Origin: CAVTHW01 sp963734625 | GTDB taxonomy: Bacteria; Acidobacteriota; Terriglobia; Bryobacterales; Bryobacteraceae | NCBI GenBank assembly: GCA_963734625.1 | Contig: CAVTHW010000018.1 | Coordinates: forward strand, 62,001-126,000 | Direction of reading: 5' to 3' | Length of the DNA: 64,000 nucleotides | Shown here: positions 35,804 to 49,443 of the stretch, one piece after another | How positions within the stretch are numbered: position 1 is the first letter of the stretch | Layout: the number at the start of each line of letters is the position of its first letter | Translations under genes and position numbers: made by a program | The notes under the pieces: model-generated | What the model was told of the DNA's origin: nothing | Databases searched by the model: none | Seen by the model: only the letters and a program-made list of their open reading frames with translations

Positions 35804-36426
35804 TGGGAACCTCCTTACGCGCGCGCAGCCGCGCGAGAAGCAGGTAGACTCCGATTCCGATGAATAAAACTGGCCACATCTTGAAGATCACCCGGGTCCA
35901 TTGGGGAAAAGTGGTCAGCACGAGAAACAACACGCCCAGGAGGATCAGGAGCACCGGCCCCATGAGCGGTCCGCCCTTGGTCGCGCCGGCAGGGAACAGG
36001 CTCGAAAACTCGTCCACCGGCTCTCCGCGGAGGCGCCTGCTGGCGGTATGGTAGGCCTCGAACGCCATGTAGAAGACCCAGACCGCTATGAGCATTCCGA
36101 AGAGGGCTTCGAAGCCCCCCGCGGCGCCCGACTCCACGATGCTGATGAGGGTACCGAAGATGACAACGTGAATAACTCCTTTGGCATATTGGCCGTTGTA
36201 AATGGCGCCGACGCCGGGGATCAGTCCCAACACGAAGGCCAATCCAGGCGATCCGGGTCCGGCGGGCGCGGCGGGAACAACGGGCGCCGCGACCGGCTGC
36301 GACGGGCACGTGCTCTGCGCAGTACACCGAGCCCTGAACGTTGCGCCGGCAGGCCTCACACAGCGGCCGCCCACAGCTTCGGCAATAGGCCAATGCTTCC
36401 ACATCCTGATGCACATAGCAGTTCAT
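35790..36426 (-). CDS. B-box zinc finger membrane protein (frameshifted)
   Basis: The N-terminus MNCYVHQDVEALAYCRSCGR continues PLCEACRRNVQGSVYCAEH, a B-box-type zinc finger. After a Pro/Ala linker come SPGLAFVLGLIPGVGAIYNG (membrane module), further helices, and a C-terminal DUF5668 unit (LLILLGVLFLVLTTF, WPVLFIGIGVYLLL). One extra base near 36304 puts the finger and the membrane part in different frames; joined they give about 211 residues. It is the third gene of the operon and could link the anti-sigma factor to the membrane partners. Confidence 0.8.
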
Positions 36427-36443
36427 CGCGTTCTACCTCCGTA

Positions 36444-37037
36444 TCACTTCTTCTGATCCTGCTTCGGGGCGCCCTGGCCGCCGGTCTGTTTGGACGCCGC
36501 CGCGGCGTCCTGTTCCTGCTGGGCGGTCAATTCTCCGAGGCGCGACCGGATTTCATATACCAGCCGCATGCTTTCATAAAACTTGACCGCGCGCGTCCAG
36601 CCGCGCTGGACGCGATCATCCACCGACCGCCATACCCTAACGGGGTCCAGGTCCGCCACGCTCAACTGGCGCACGTTGATCCCGGCGAAACGCGCCAGCA
36701 TCGAGAACGAGAGGATGGTCATGGCCATGCCCATGGCGAAGCGGGGCTGAAGGACGGGGCCCATCCAATGTCCCAACAGCATCAGCAGGCTGCGCTTGGG
36801 CGGGAGCGCCTTCTCCCTGGCGGCAGCCAGGTCGAATATGATTTTCGTGACCAGTTCCGGGGGCGGCTCGACCGGGGCCGCGCTCGCGATGAAGGTCACG
36901 GCAGCGGCGCAATCCCTGGCAAGTTCCGCGCAGGACTGGCATTGGGCGAGGTGCCGCTCGACGGCGGCTTTGCTCTCGGGCGGGAGCGTCCCGTCGACGT
37001 AGTCGCAGAGCAGGGCTTCTAGTTCAGCGCAATTCAT
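36444..37037 (-). CDS. Anti-sigma factor with zf-HC2 domain
   Basis: A 197-residue protein starting MNCAELEALLCDYVDGTLPP with the zinc-binding H-x3-C-x2-C in HLAQCQSC (about residues 29-36). A membrane segment lies in FAMGMAMTILSFSMLARF, and the tail is Gln/Ala/Lys-rich. It overlaps the ECF sigma gene by ATGA (37034-37037), so it is its cognate regulator. A longer in-frame start upstream would overlap the sigma gene heavily and is not used. Confidence 0.85.
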   Translation of the reverse strand: MNCAELEALLCDYVDGTLPPESKAAVERHLAQCQSCAELARDCAAAVTFIASAAPVEPPPELVTKIIFDLAAAREKALPPKRSLLMLLGHWMGPVLQPRFAMGMAMTILSFSMLARFAGINVRQLSVADLDPVRVWRSVDDRVQRGWTRAVKFYESMRLVYEIRSRLGELTAQQEQDAAAASKQTGGQGAPKQDQKK

Positions 37038-37711
37038 GACGCCGCCCTGTACTTTCTGAGAACTCGGGCCAATTCCGAACGCCCGCGGTTCAGCCGGGAC
37101 TTGACGGTGCCCTCGGGCACGCTCAAGACCTCGGCCACTTCCCGGTACTCCATCTCTTCCAGATCCCGCAGAATGACCGTCTCGCGCAGCTCGGGGGACA
37201 GCCGCTGCAAACCCCACTGCAACATCTCGCTGGCTTCTCTCTTCGCCAGGAGAGCGTCGGAGCGGCCGGCAGAGGCGTGCTTTTCTTCGAGCACCATCGC
37301 CTGCTCGTCAATGGAATCGGAGGCACGGTCCAGCTTGGTCCGGCGATAGTGGTCGATCAACAGATTCCGCGCCAGCCGGCTAAGCCAGGTGCCGAACGAC
37401 CCTTCTCCGGCGCGGAAGCTCTTCAGATTCTGGAAGACGCGCAGGAAAACCTCTTGGGTGAGATCCTGGGCCTGGCCGTCATTGCCCGTGAACCGGTAGC
37501 AGATGCCGTAAACGCGCTTGGTATAGGCTCTGGCCAGAGTCTCCCAGGCGGATTCCTCGCCGTCGATGCAGCGCTTCACCAGAATGAAGTCGGGATCCAA
37601 GGTGCCTTTCGCTAGCCTCCGCCGGCTTGCCTCGCCAGCGCCAGCCCAGGGCTGCGCCAATCCCGTTTGCTGGGACCACGCCGCCGAGATTGATTGCGCC
37701 AGTGCTGCCAT
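37034..37711 (-). CDS. ECF-type RNA polymerase sigma factor
   Basis: A 225-residue sigma factor with regions 2 and 4 only. Region 2 contains ITYRFTGNDGQ-like YGICYRFTGNDGQAQDLTQE, VFLRVFQNL and WLSRLARNLLIDHYRR; region 4 contains LSPELRETVILRDLEEMEY and GTVKSRLNRGRSELARVL. The N-terminal 35 residues are extra. It heads a five-gene operon with its anti-sigma factor and three membrane proteins whose modules resemble the Lia envelope-stress system, so it probably controls a cell-envelope response. A divergent flippase-like gene starts 171 bases away. Confidence 0.92.
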   Translation of the reverse strand: MAALAQSISAAWSQQTGLAQPWAGAGEASRRRLAKGTLDPDFILVKRCIDGEESAWETLARAYTKRVYGICYRFTGNDGQAQDLTQEVFLRVFQNLKSFRAGEGSFGTWLSRLARNLLIDHYRRTKLDRASDSIDEQAMVLEEKHASAGRSDALLAKREASEMLQWGLQRLSPELRETVILRDLEEMEYREVAEVLSVPEGTVKSRLNRGRSELARVLRKYRAAS

Positions 37712-37882
37712 GACCTCGCTCGCTTCAAATCAGCCGTGGGAGGCCGGCGATCCAGCCGGCCGGCTCCCGACTCCCTTAAATCAGGCTTCCAGTATTGGAG
37801 ACGAGGTTCTATGATTAGAAGTTCGTACAAATCCATGTTGTGGGCGCGCCGCTCTCCATTCTAGCTTCTCAAGCCGAGGGCG

Positions 37883-38944
37883 GTGACGGCGGGAGGCAAC
37901 ATTACTAAGAACCAGCCTCGCTGGCTGATTGGGGCCGGCGTCCTGGCCCTGGGCTTGGCTTTGCTCGTCGCCTTCCGGTGGCGGCAAGCCGGGTTCGACT
38001 GGGCGCTGTTCTCCTCCACGCTGTTGCACGTGCGATGGCCATGGCTGCTGGGGGCCTGCCTGATCGCCCTGGCAAGCTACTACGGGCGAGCGCTGCGCTG
38101 GGCGGTACTGATCCGGCATCTCCGGCCCAAACCCGACATGTGGGGGCTGTTTTCAGCCACGGCAATCGGTTTCGCCGCTATTATGATCCTGGGCCGGCCC
38201 GGGGAGTTGGTACGTCCCTACCTCATCGCCGAGCGGGAACGTGTTTCGTTCTCGTCCCAATTGGCGGCCTGGCTGCTAGAACGCATTTGCGATCTGCTGG
38301 CGGCTCTGGCCATCTTCGCCTACGCGCTAATCCGGGTCGGCCAGTCGGGGGCGAAAGTCGGTCCGGGGCTTCGCTGGGCTCTGGCGACCGGCGGATACGT
38401 GGCGGCGATTGCGGGCCTAATCTGTGTGGCTATCATCCTGATGCTGTGGCGGTTTCCCAGCCAGGTGGAGCGGCGGCTGATCGACGGGCTGGGTTTTCTG
38501 CCGCCACGCTGGTACGGAAAGACAGCCGAGATCGTCCGGTCTTTCGTCTCCGGAGTCCAGCTCAGCGGCGGCCCATCCGGAATGCTGATGCTGGCAGCGA
38601 CTACCGTACTGGAGTGGGGATTGATCTGCCTCTGCTACTTCGCCCTCTTCCAGTCTTTCCCGGCAATGCGAGGATTCGGGGCTGCAGATGTATTCATCTT
38701 AATTGGGTTTGTTGCATTTGGAAGCTTGGTGCAACTGCCGGGCATCGGAGGGGGCGTCCAGTTGGTTTCAGCCGTGGTGCTGACGGAGATCTTTCACCTG
38801 CCCCTGGAAATCGCTGGGAGCGTAGCGCTGGTAATTTGGATTGTTACTTTTGTAGTAATAGTTCCGGTGGGCCTGATTCTGCTGGTTCACCAAGGGCTTA
38901 ATTGGCGTAAACTCAAAGAGATGAAAGTTGAGAGAGAAGCGTGA
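37883..38944 (+). CDS. Lysylphosphatidylglycerol-synthase-like membrane protein (flippase type)
   Basis: A 353-residue integral membrane protein of the UPF0104/YbhN family, corresponding to the membrane half of MprF. It has about 8-9 helices; recognisable parts are SYYGRALRWAVLIRHLRPK, SATAIGFAAIMILGRPGELVRPYLI and VQLPGIGGGVQLVSAVVLTE. Family members move or regulate lipids. The GTG start follows GAGGG. Its TGA overlaps the GTG of nrdR (GTGA), so the two are coupled. No MprF synthase domain is attached. Confidence 0.85.
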   Translation: MTAGGNITKNQPRWLIGAGVLALGLALLVAFRWRQAGFDWALFSSTLLHVRWPWLLGACLIALASYYGRALRWAVLIRHLRPKPDMWGLFSATAIGFAAIMILGRPGELVRPYLIAERERVSFSSQLAAWLLERICDLLAALAIFAYALIRVGQSGAKVGPGLRWALATGGYVAAIAGLICVAIILMLWRFPSQVERRLIDGLGFLPPRWYGKTAEIVRSFVSGVQLSGGPSGMLMLAATTVLEWGLICLCYFALFQSFPAMRGFGAADVFILIGFVAFGSLVQLPGIGGGVQLVSAVVLTEIFHLPLEIAGSVALVIWIVTFVVIVPVGLILLVHQGLNWRKLKEMKVEREA

Positions 38945-39402
38945 ACTGTCCTTTTTGCGGGCATGCGAAGGATCGAGTGGTGGATTCGCGTGAGAGCCGG
39001 GAGGGAGCTGTGGTCCGCCGCCGTCGACAGTGTCTGGAGTGCGAACGGCGCTTTACAACCTATGAGCGGATTGATGAGGTCCCATACATGGTGGTGAAGA
39101 AGGATGGACGGCGCGAGAAGTTCGACCGGCAGAAGGTGTTGACGGGGCTGCTAAAAGCTTGTGAAAAAAGGCCAGTCCCGATGCCGAAGCTGGCCGAGAT
39201 CGTGGATGAGGTAGAAGCCCGGTTAGCTGAAAGCGCTGAGCGAGAGACAAATACTACTGAGATAGGAGAGCTGCTGATGGCTCGCTTGCGAGGGTTGGAC
39301 AAGATTGCATATGTGCGCTTCGCCTCGGTCTACAGGGATTTTCAGGATGTTGAAGCTTTCATCAATGAATTGAAGCACTTAATCCGCCAGAAGAGGGGCT
39401 GA
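38941..39402 (+). CDS. nrdR: NrdR transcriptional repressor
   Basis: NrdR represses ribonucleotide reductase genes in response to ATP/dATP. The N-terminal zinc ribbon is MNCPFCGH ... CLECERRFTTYE, with the basic DNA-binding stretch VVRRRRQ between. An ATP-cone domain follows from about residue 49 (VVKKDGRREKFDRQKVLTGL). RFASVYRDFQDVEAF is the family C-terminal signature. Length of 153 residues is standard. It starts with GTG overlapping the previous stop. The reductase genes are not in the window. Confidence 0.96.
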   Translation: MNCPFCGHAKDRVVDSRESREGAVVRRRRQCLECERRFTTYERIDEVPYMVVKKDGRREKFDRQKVLTGLLKACEKRPVPMPKLAEIVDEVEARLAESAERETNTTEIGELLMARLRGLDKIAYVRFASVYRDFQDVEAFINELKHLIRQKRG

Positions 39403-39515
39403 GAACAAGTCAGCCTGGACGCCACTTCTCATTGGAAACATCAGCCCCAGGTTCATGAAACCGAAGGTGGGTTGAAACAATCTAAGAAATATGAGGATTC
39501 ATATTGAGTGTTTGG

Positions 39516-39524
39516 TGTTACAAT
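39516..39524 (+). promoter_or_regulatory. Extended -10 promoter of rpoD
   Basis: TGTTACAAT is an extended -10 element (TG-n-TACAAT) in the 262-base AT-richer gap between nrdR and rpoD. No good -35 lies at the expected distance. The start would be near 39531, giving a leader of about 134 bases. Confidence 0.45.
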
Positions 39525-39664
39525 GAACCAGACGCTCTCGGGCAGTGTGGTCTGTCCGCGGAACCAAGAGTGCCTACAATTCGGCGGGTCAAGAGAAGTT
39601 CCGAAAGCAAAGCCCCTCCGGCCAGAATACTGTTTGTTTTTTTTCAAGGTGAGGTGAGTCCGAA

Positions 39665-41193
<1,529 letters not shown>

Positions 41194-41197
<4 letters not shown>

Positions 41198-42585
41198 CGG
41201 TCAGGAGCGGACCGGCGCTTCTTCGCCCAGCCGGGCTTGTTCACTTGGCGCCCCCGGCCCAGCGCCAGGGCGTCTTCGGGGACCGCCTCCGTGATCACCG
41301 AGCCGGCGCCGACATAGCTTCCATCCCCGATCTCGACCGGCGCAACCAGGGTCGCGTTACTGCCGATAAAAGCGCCTTCGCCGATGGTCGTCTGGTGCTT
41401 CTGCTGGCCGTCGTAGTTGCAGGTAATGGTTCCGGCGCCGATATTGGCGCTGCCGCCGATGTTGGCGTCGCCAAGATAGGCCAGGTGCTGAGCCTTCGAA
41501 CCGGCGCCCAAACGCGTCTTCTTCAGTTCCACGAAGTTGCCCACGCGCGCGCCCGCCGCGACGTGGCTGTCCATCCGCAGCCGCGCGAACGGTCCGGCGT
41601 GCGCGTCATCCTCCAGCCGCGAAGAGGCGACCATGGTGAATGGAGCGACAACCACCCGGTCGCCCAGTTCGGAATCCTGGACGATCGAACCCGCGCCGAC
41701 GTGGCAGTCCTCTCCGATTACGGTGCGGCCCAGAAGCTGGGCGAAGGGCTCGATCACCGTGTCGCGCCCGATGCGCACCTCATCGTCGATCAGCACGGTC
41801 TCCGGCTTGCCGATCGTGACGCCGTCCAGCATGAGTTTCCGCAGAATGCGTTCGCGCAGAAGCCGGTCGGCCTCGGCCAGCTCGATTCGGGTGTTGATGC
41901 CGAGAAGCTCGAGCGCGTCGTCGTGGAACAGCGCGTCCACCGCATGGCCGGCGCGCCGCAGGACGGCGACCATGTCGGTCAGGTAGTACTCTCCGGCCGG
42001 GTTGTCGGGAAGGATCTCCCCAATGTGCTTCCAGAGAAGCTCGGAACGGAAGCAATAGAGGCCAGGGTTGATTTCACGAATTTCGCGCTGCTGGGGGGAT
42101 GCCGCCCGCTCCTCCACGATACCTTCGAGCGAGCCGGCCTGGTTGCGGATGATGCGGCCGTAGCCGGTCGGATCTTCCGGGCGGGTCGAGAGCAAAGTGG
42201 CGGCGGCGCTGGAGCGGCGCTGGGCGTCGACCAGTTTGCGCAGCGTCTCGGGTTTGATCAGGGGGCAATCGCCGTAGAGCACCACTGTCAGTCCCGATGC
42301 GCTGCCGGCCAAATCGTGGCAGCTCCGCACGGCATCGGCGGTTCCTTTCTGTTCCGGCTGGACAACAAAGCGGACGCCGCGTCCTTCCAGGGCCGTGCGC
42401 ACCTGCCCGGACTGGTGGCCGGTAACGACCAGGATCCGCTCCGGCGGCGCTAGCGCGAGCGCCGTCCCGACGACGTGATCGACGAGCGCCCGCCCGCCGG
42501 CGTGGTGCAGAACCTTGGCCTTCCTGGACTTCATGCGCGCGCCCAAGCCGGCGGCGAGGATCAAAACGGTGACGGGAGCGTCCAT
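41194..42585 (-). CDS. glmU: Bifunctional UDP-GlcNAc pyrophosphorylase / GlcN-1-P acetyltransferase
   Basis: GlmU makes UDP-GlcNAc for peptidoglycan and LPS. The N-terminal uridyltransferase has LAAGLGARMKSRKAKVLHHA, QPEQKGTADAVRSCHDLAG, VLYGDCPLIKP and EINPGLYCF. The C-terminal left-handed beta-helix acetyltransferase contains GNFVELKKTRLGAGSKAQHL, AYLGDANIGGSANIGAGTIT and CNYDGQQKHQT. At 463 residues it is full length with no break. yvcK lies 10 bases upstream on the same strand, a pairing of cell-wall functions. Confidence 0.96.
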
Positions 42586-42594
42586 ATAGCCATT

Positions 42595-43632
42595 CTACAG
42601 ACGACGGCCGCGGCTTTCGGCGGCAAGATCGAGAACCACGCGGGCCAAGCTGGCCGGCTCGTGGCGGACCGTCGCGCCTTGATCGAGAAGATCCTTTTCG
42701 ATGATGCGCAGGCCCATGGCTTTCAATCGGATCAAATCGATTTCCACTGGCCGGGCCTCCTGTTGCGCGTACTTGCGCCCCTGGAAACGGGTGATGGCGC
42801 GGGTATTGATCACGACGCAATCCAGCAAACCGGCGCAGGAATGCTGGTGAATGGCCTCGACATGGTCCGCTGCCGAGAAACCGGTGGTTTCGCCGGGCTG
42901 CGACATCAGGTTCACAATGTGGACCTTGACGGCGGAGGACTTTCGTATCGCCTTAGGGATGCCTTCCACCAGCAGGTTCGGAATCACGCTGGTGAAGAGC
43001 GACCCCGGGCCCAGGGTGATCAGATCGGCCTCGGAAATGGCTTGAAGGGTCTCCTTAAGGGGAGGGGCGTGCCTGGGGATCAGGGCGACCCGCTGGATTC
43101 GGGCGCGGCTCTTGCTGATGCGCGTCTCCCCGGCCACCCTGGCGCCGTTCTGGAGAGTGGCTTCCAGCGATACGTTGGTGGCGGTCGAAGGGAAGATCCT
43201 CCCGGCGATGGCCAGCACTTCGGAAGAGACCCTGACGGCTTGAGCGAAGTCGCCGGTCACATTGCTGAGCGCGGCGAGGAACAGGTTGCCGAAGCTGTGG
43301 CCTTTCAAGCCCTTGCCCGCCGGGAAGCGGTACTGGAACAGGCGCGAAAGCAGCGGCTCGTCTCCGGACAGCGCCACCATGCAGTTGCGGATGTCGCCGG
43401 GAGGAAGAACGTCGAAATCCTGCCTGAGGCGGCCGGAGCTGCCGCCATCGTCGGTGACCGTGACAACCGCGGTGACGTCCACGATCGGAGGCGCCGGGAG
43501 CGCATACGGCCGCAGGCCGCGCAGCATAGTGGCGAGTCCGGTGCCGCCGCCGATGGCCACGATCTTCAGCGGGGGGTCCACCGGGTTTGCCGACACGTCA
43601 CCCTGGATTTGACGGGCTTTACGCCGCATCAT
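42595..43632 (-). CDS. yvcK: YvcK/CofD-like UDP-sugar-binding protein
   Basis: A 345-residue protein of the gluconeogenesis-factor family that binds UDP-GlcNAc and supports cell-wall synthesis and growth on gluconeogenic carbon. The glycine motif is IVAIGGGTGLATMLRGLRPY; then AVVTVTDDGGSSGRLR, VLPPGDIRNCMVALS, LKGHSFGNLFLAALS, LGPGSLFTSVIPNLLV and VNLMSQPGETTGFSAADH. It overlaps the upstream TPR gene by 4 bases and is followed by glmU, whose product is its ligand, so the cluster is functionally coherent. Confidence 0.93.
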   Translation of the reverse strand: MMRRKARQIQGDVSANPVDPPLKIVAIGGGTGLATMLRGLRPYALPAPPIVDVTAVVTVTDDGGSSGRLRQDFDVLPPGDIRNCMVALSGDEPLLSRLFQYRFPAGKGLKGHSFGNLFLAALSNVTGDFAQAVRVSSEVLAIAGRIFPSTATNVSLEATLQNGARVAGETRISKSRARIQRVALIPRHAPPLKETLQAISEADLITLGPGSLFTSVIPNLLVEGIPKAIRKSSAVKVHIVNLMSQPGETTGFSAADHVEAIHQHSCAGLLDCVVINTRAITRFQGRKYAQQEARPVEIDLIRLKAMGLRIIEKDLLDQGATVRHEPASLARVVLDLAAESRGRRL

Positions 43633-44213
43633 CCCTTTTCCCGGGATAAGAGCGTTGCGATCGCCGGCTGACGCGCCAAGTCGGCAAAATCGGCGTCGTT
43701 GCGGGCGTGCATGCGATTGCGGGGCTCCAGTTCAATGGCGCGCTGGAGGCTCTCGCGGGCTTTCTGGTAGTCTCCTCGAAGCCCGCGGCTCAGGGCCAGG
43801 GCGTAGTGGATGTGGTCGGCGTTGGGCGCCAGCGCCAGGGCTTCGGCCAGGTGCTTTTCGGCGGCCGGCAACTCCCTCCGGTTGATGAGGGCCACGGCGT
43901 AATTGTAGCGGTCCTCCGCGCCCGAGAATTCGATTGCCGGGGGCTTCGAGCGCTCCACGCAAATAAGCAGATGGACCTTCGCCACGTGCGCCATGTCGCG
44001 GGAGGGCCCTTCCGCGGCCTTCTCAAAGAGGCTCGCGGCCTCCGCAAAGCGCCTGGAGTGGAACAACGAAACGGCCTTCTCAAATAGATCGGACTGTATC
44101 AATTGGCTCTCCGGATGGGCGGGCTTGGCGCTCACGGCAATCTGAACAGAGCCCGGCGCCCGCTCCTTAGCGGTGGACCGGGCAACCTTGGCCTTCGAAG
44201 TGGTCTTCTTCAT
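43629..44213 (-). CDS. Tetratricopeptide-repeat protein
   Basis: A 194-residue cytosolic protein. The first 35 residues are Lys/Ala/Ser-rich and basic, like a disordered tail. TPR-like helices follow: SLFHSRRFAEAASLFEKAAE, YNYAVALINRRELPAAEKHL and YALALSRGLRGDYQKARESL. No catalytic motif. It overlaps yvcK by 4 bases and is thus the first gene of a TPR-yvcK-glmU operon. A scaffolding role is inferred only from the repeats. Confidence 0.8.
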   Translation of the reverse strand: MKKTTSKAKVARSTAKERAPGSVQIAVSAKPAHPESQLIQSDLFEKAVSLFHSRRFAEAASLFEKAAEGPSRDMAHVAKVHLLICVERSKPPAIEFSGAEDRYNYAVALINRRELPAAEKHLAEALALAPNADHIHYALALSRGLRGDYQKARESLQRAIELEPRNRMHARNDADFADLARQPAIATLLSREKG

Positions 44214-44292
44214 GTTCCGGCAACCACGTGAGGTTCTAGCAAATCAGAGGGCTGCTTTGCAAGTCCAGGGCGCGGCTTTGCGAGAATAGTTC

Positions 44293-47108
<2,816 letters not shown>

Positions 47109-47126
<18 letters not shown>

Positions 47127-47975
47127 ACTCGGAGGCACGCTGATCCTGATGCTGAACGACCCCTCCTCGTCCACAATCTGATAGTCGGAGGGACTCTGAA
47201 ACAGCGTCAGGTCCGGCTCGACGCGGCTGATGTTGGTCAACCGGGTCACGCTTTCGCTGTTCCTGGGATCGAGGGACTTCCTCAGCACGGTCTCCCGGAG
47301 TTCAGCCGAGACCCAGGTCTCCGACGTGGCCACCATGGGCCGCTCGTTACCTTGCCAGCCGGCCGGATAGGTCGTGGTTGTTCGCGTCCCCTCGACCAGC
47401 AACCCTTCCATTACCTGGGTCCCCAGAGACTGAGTCGAGAGCTGAGGCCGTCCCGGCACGGAGGAAGCCGCCGTCTCCCTGCTGCTGCCCGGCTTAGCGG
47501 GAGCAACCGGTGTCGCTTCCAAGGCTATCGCTCTCATACGATGGGCGACCTTGTTGTACGAGTCCAGGATGTAACGGAATTCGGCGACCGGGTCGTTGAT
47601 CTCGACGATGATGATCTCAGGCTTGGCTTGCGGCCTCCCCATCGGCATGATTCGTTCGGTGCGGGTTCTTCCCGCCGAATCACGGAACAGCCGCTCCTGC
47701 GGCCCCGTCCGGGTGATGGAGTTGCCATCCAGCAGCGTTTGCGCGCTCTCTGTAGTGCGCTGTCCGGAATATGGCGCGCCCCTGATCACTTGTATCCGGT
47801 AGGGCAGCGAACCGGCGATACTATAGTTGGCCGTGTAGTTGCCGCCACTGAGTCCTCCCCCGCCGGCTACAGACGACAGCGTCCCCGTTTGCCCGAGCCC
47901 GCTGGAGACACACAGCAGACCCAGCCCAATGCCGACCAAGACAACCCGCCAAGTAGTCATAGCTAACCTGAGCAT
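47109..47975 (-). CDS. Secreted protein of unknown function
   Basis: A protein of about 288 residues with a signal peptide (TTWRVVLVGIGLGLLCVSSG). The mature part has a Gly/Ser-rich start (SSVAGGGGLSGGNYTANYSI), then RLFRDSAGRTRTERIMPMG and IIIVEINDPVAEFRYILDS, a pattern seen in other exported acidobacterial proteins I cannot name. The C-terminal half includes ELRETVLRKSLDPRNSESVT. The ATG at 47975 gives a plausible leader; ATG 47960 is an alternative. It overlaps the uvrA end by 18 bases tail to tail. Confidence 0.65.
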
Positions 47976-48047
47976 ACACCCAACGGCAGCTAATGGCGCC
48001 CGTGCTTGACCCTCTGGCCCGCCGTGTCGCATAATCACGTCTTAGCC

Positions 48048-48395
48048 ATGATGTTGCAAATCGAGCACAGGGATGCCGAGCCCGGCGCGGCGGTCGTTTC
48101 GCTCACCGGCAAGGTGATGCTCGGCCAGGAGAGCGCCAAGATCGAGGCCCTGGTCCGCCAGTTGGTGAGCGGCGGCCGCCTCAACGTGGTCATGGACCTG
48201 GCCGGCGTGACGCACATCGACTCGACCGGCATCGGCCGCTTCATCGCCTGTCTCAGCCAGGTGCGCAGGGCCGGCGGCAAGCTCCGCATGGCCTCGGCCG
48301 GCGGCCAGGTGCGCGAGGCCTTCCGGGTCACGCGCCTCGACACCGTCTTCCAGTTCGACCAGGATGTCGAGTCCGCGCTGAAGAACCTGGCGTAA
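48048..48395 (+). CDS. STAS-domain anti-sigma factor antagonist
   Basis: A 115-residue STAS protein of the SpoIIAA/RsbV type. The fold runs VVSLTGKVMLGQESAKIEAL, then VMDLAGVTHIDSTGIGRFIA, where Ser59 in DSTG is the phosphorylation site, then LRMASAGGQVREAFRVTRLD. Such proteins release a sigma factor by binding its anti-sigma kinase. No RsbW-type kinase lies nearby. The ATG at 48048 is chosen because homologues start at MLQIE. It runs 21 bases ahead of the ferredoxin gene. Confidence 0.9.
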   Translation: MMLQIEHRDAEPGAAVVSLTGKVMLGQESAKIEALVRQLVSGGRLNVVMDLAGVTHIDSTGIGRFIACLSQVRRAGGKLRMASAGGQVREAFRVTRLDTVFQFDQDVESALKNLA

Positions 48396-48416
48396 GTCCT
48401 GCGCTATAATCGCGCT

Positions 48417-48752
48417 GTGCCGAGGGTGACTTTCCTTCCAGCGGGTCTGAGCGTCGAGTTCCATCCGGGCCAACTGCCGCCCGGCGGGCATGGCAAAGCC
48501 GGCTCGATTCTGGATGTAGCGCTCGCCTTCCAGGTGCCCCTCGAACACGCCTGCGGGGGGAACTGCGCCTGCACCACCTGCCATGTCGTGGTGAAGGAAG
48601 GCGCGGCCAATCTCTCGCCCGTGGAAGAGGCCGAAGCCGACCGCCTGGAGCTGGCCGCGGGCCTGACGCTCCACTCGCGCCTGGCCTGTCAGGCCGTGGT
48701 TCACGGAGACGTGACCGTCGAGATCCCCGGCTGGAATCGCAACCACGTCTGA
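48417..48752 (+). CDS. [2Fe-2S] ferredoxin
   Basis: A 111-residue adrenodoxin/Isc-type ferredoxin. The cluster motif is HACGGNCACTTCHVVV, with C46, C52 and C55 and the fourth ligand in LACQAVV; an extra Cys50 is present as in other Isc-type members. The N-terminus MPRVTFLPAGLSVEF forms the beta-grasp start. The GTG at 48417 is used because the frame upstream closes soon before. It transfers electrons to an unknown partner; no isc genes are adjacent. Confidence 0.9.
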   Translation: MPRVTFLPAGLSVEFHPGQLPPGGHGKAGSILDVALAFQVPLEHACGGNCACTTCHVVVKEGAANLSPVEEAEADRLELAAGLTLHSRLACQAVVHGDVTVEIPGWNRNHV

Positions 48753-48786
48753 ACCGGTACTGCTGTAGACTGAAATCGTTAATCGA

Positions 48787-49398
48787 ATGCAAATCAAGAG
48801 ATCGCTGGGCACTGCCTTGGTTGCCGCGGGACTTCTGGTTGCGGCGCGCCAGAGCGCCTGCGCGCAGGACCCAATAGCCGTCACAGTCCAAAGGGGAACC
48901 GTGACGTTCGCTGCCAAGACGAATATTCCGCTGACGAACATCGAGGGGAAATCGGCCGGCCTTGCAGCCCGGGTCACGGTTCGGCGCGTCGCCCAGGGTC
49001 TGCGGTTGGAGGGGATCGAGGCCTGGACGCCGGTGGCGGCTTTGACGACCGGTATGGATCTTCGTGACCAGCACATGCGGGAGCGTGTCTTCACTGCTCC
49101 CGACGGCACGACACCCGACGTCAGGTTTGCGAGCCAGGGCGCTGTCTGTTCCGCCGCGGCACAAGAGGCAACCTGCCAGGTGCCGGGAGACCTGAGTTTC
49201 CGAGGGTCGACGCGCCCGCTCAAGGTGACACTGAAGGTCCGGGAAGAGAACGGGGCGTTTCGGGTCACGGGAGATTCGCTCGTCAAGCTGGAGGAATATG
49301 GGGTCGATGCGTCTGCCTGGGGCGGCGCCGTGCGAGTGGAAAACGAAGTTCAATTCCATTTCGAGTTTACGGGTTCCAGGGCGGCGGGGGCCCGGTAG
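48787..49398 (+). CDS. Secreted YceI-family protein
   Basis: A 203-residue protein with a signal peptide (LGTALVAAGLLVAARQSACAQ). The mature part follows the YceI lipocalin-like pattern: VTFAAKTNIPLTNIEGKSAG near the start, MDLRDQHMRERVFTAP in the middle, PGDLSFRGSTRPLKVTLKV and VKLEEYGVDA at the end. YceI proteins bind isoprenoid lipids in the periplasm. No operon partner is evident; the gene lies 34 bases after the ferredoxin gene. Confidence 0.82.
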   Translation: MQIKRSLGTALVAAGLLVAARQSACAQDPIAVTVQRGTVTFAAKTNIPLTNIEGKSAGLAARVTVRRVAQGLRLEGIEAWTPVAALTTGMDLRDQHMRERVFTAPDGTTPDVRFASQGAVCSAAAQEATCQVPGDLSFRGSTRPLKVTLKVREENGAFRVTGDSLVKLEEYGVDASAWGGAVRVENEVQFHFEFTGSRAAGAR

Positions 49399-49443
49399 CC
49401 CGAACCTTCGCCCCGCAGCGTGGTGCTGAAGAGGAACTATCCC

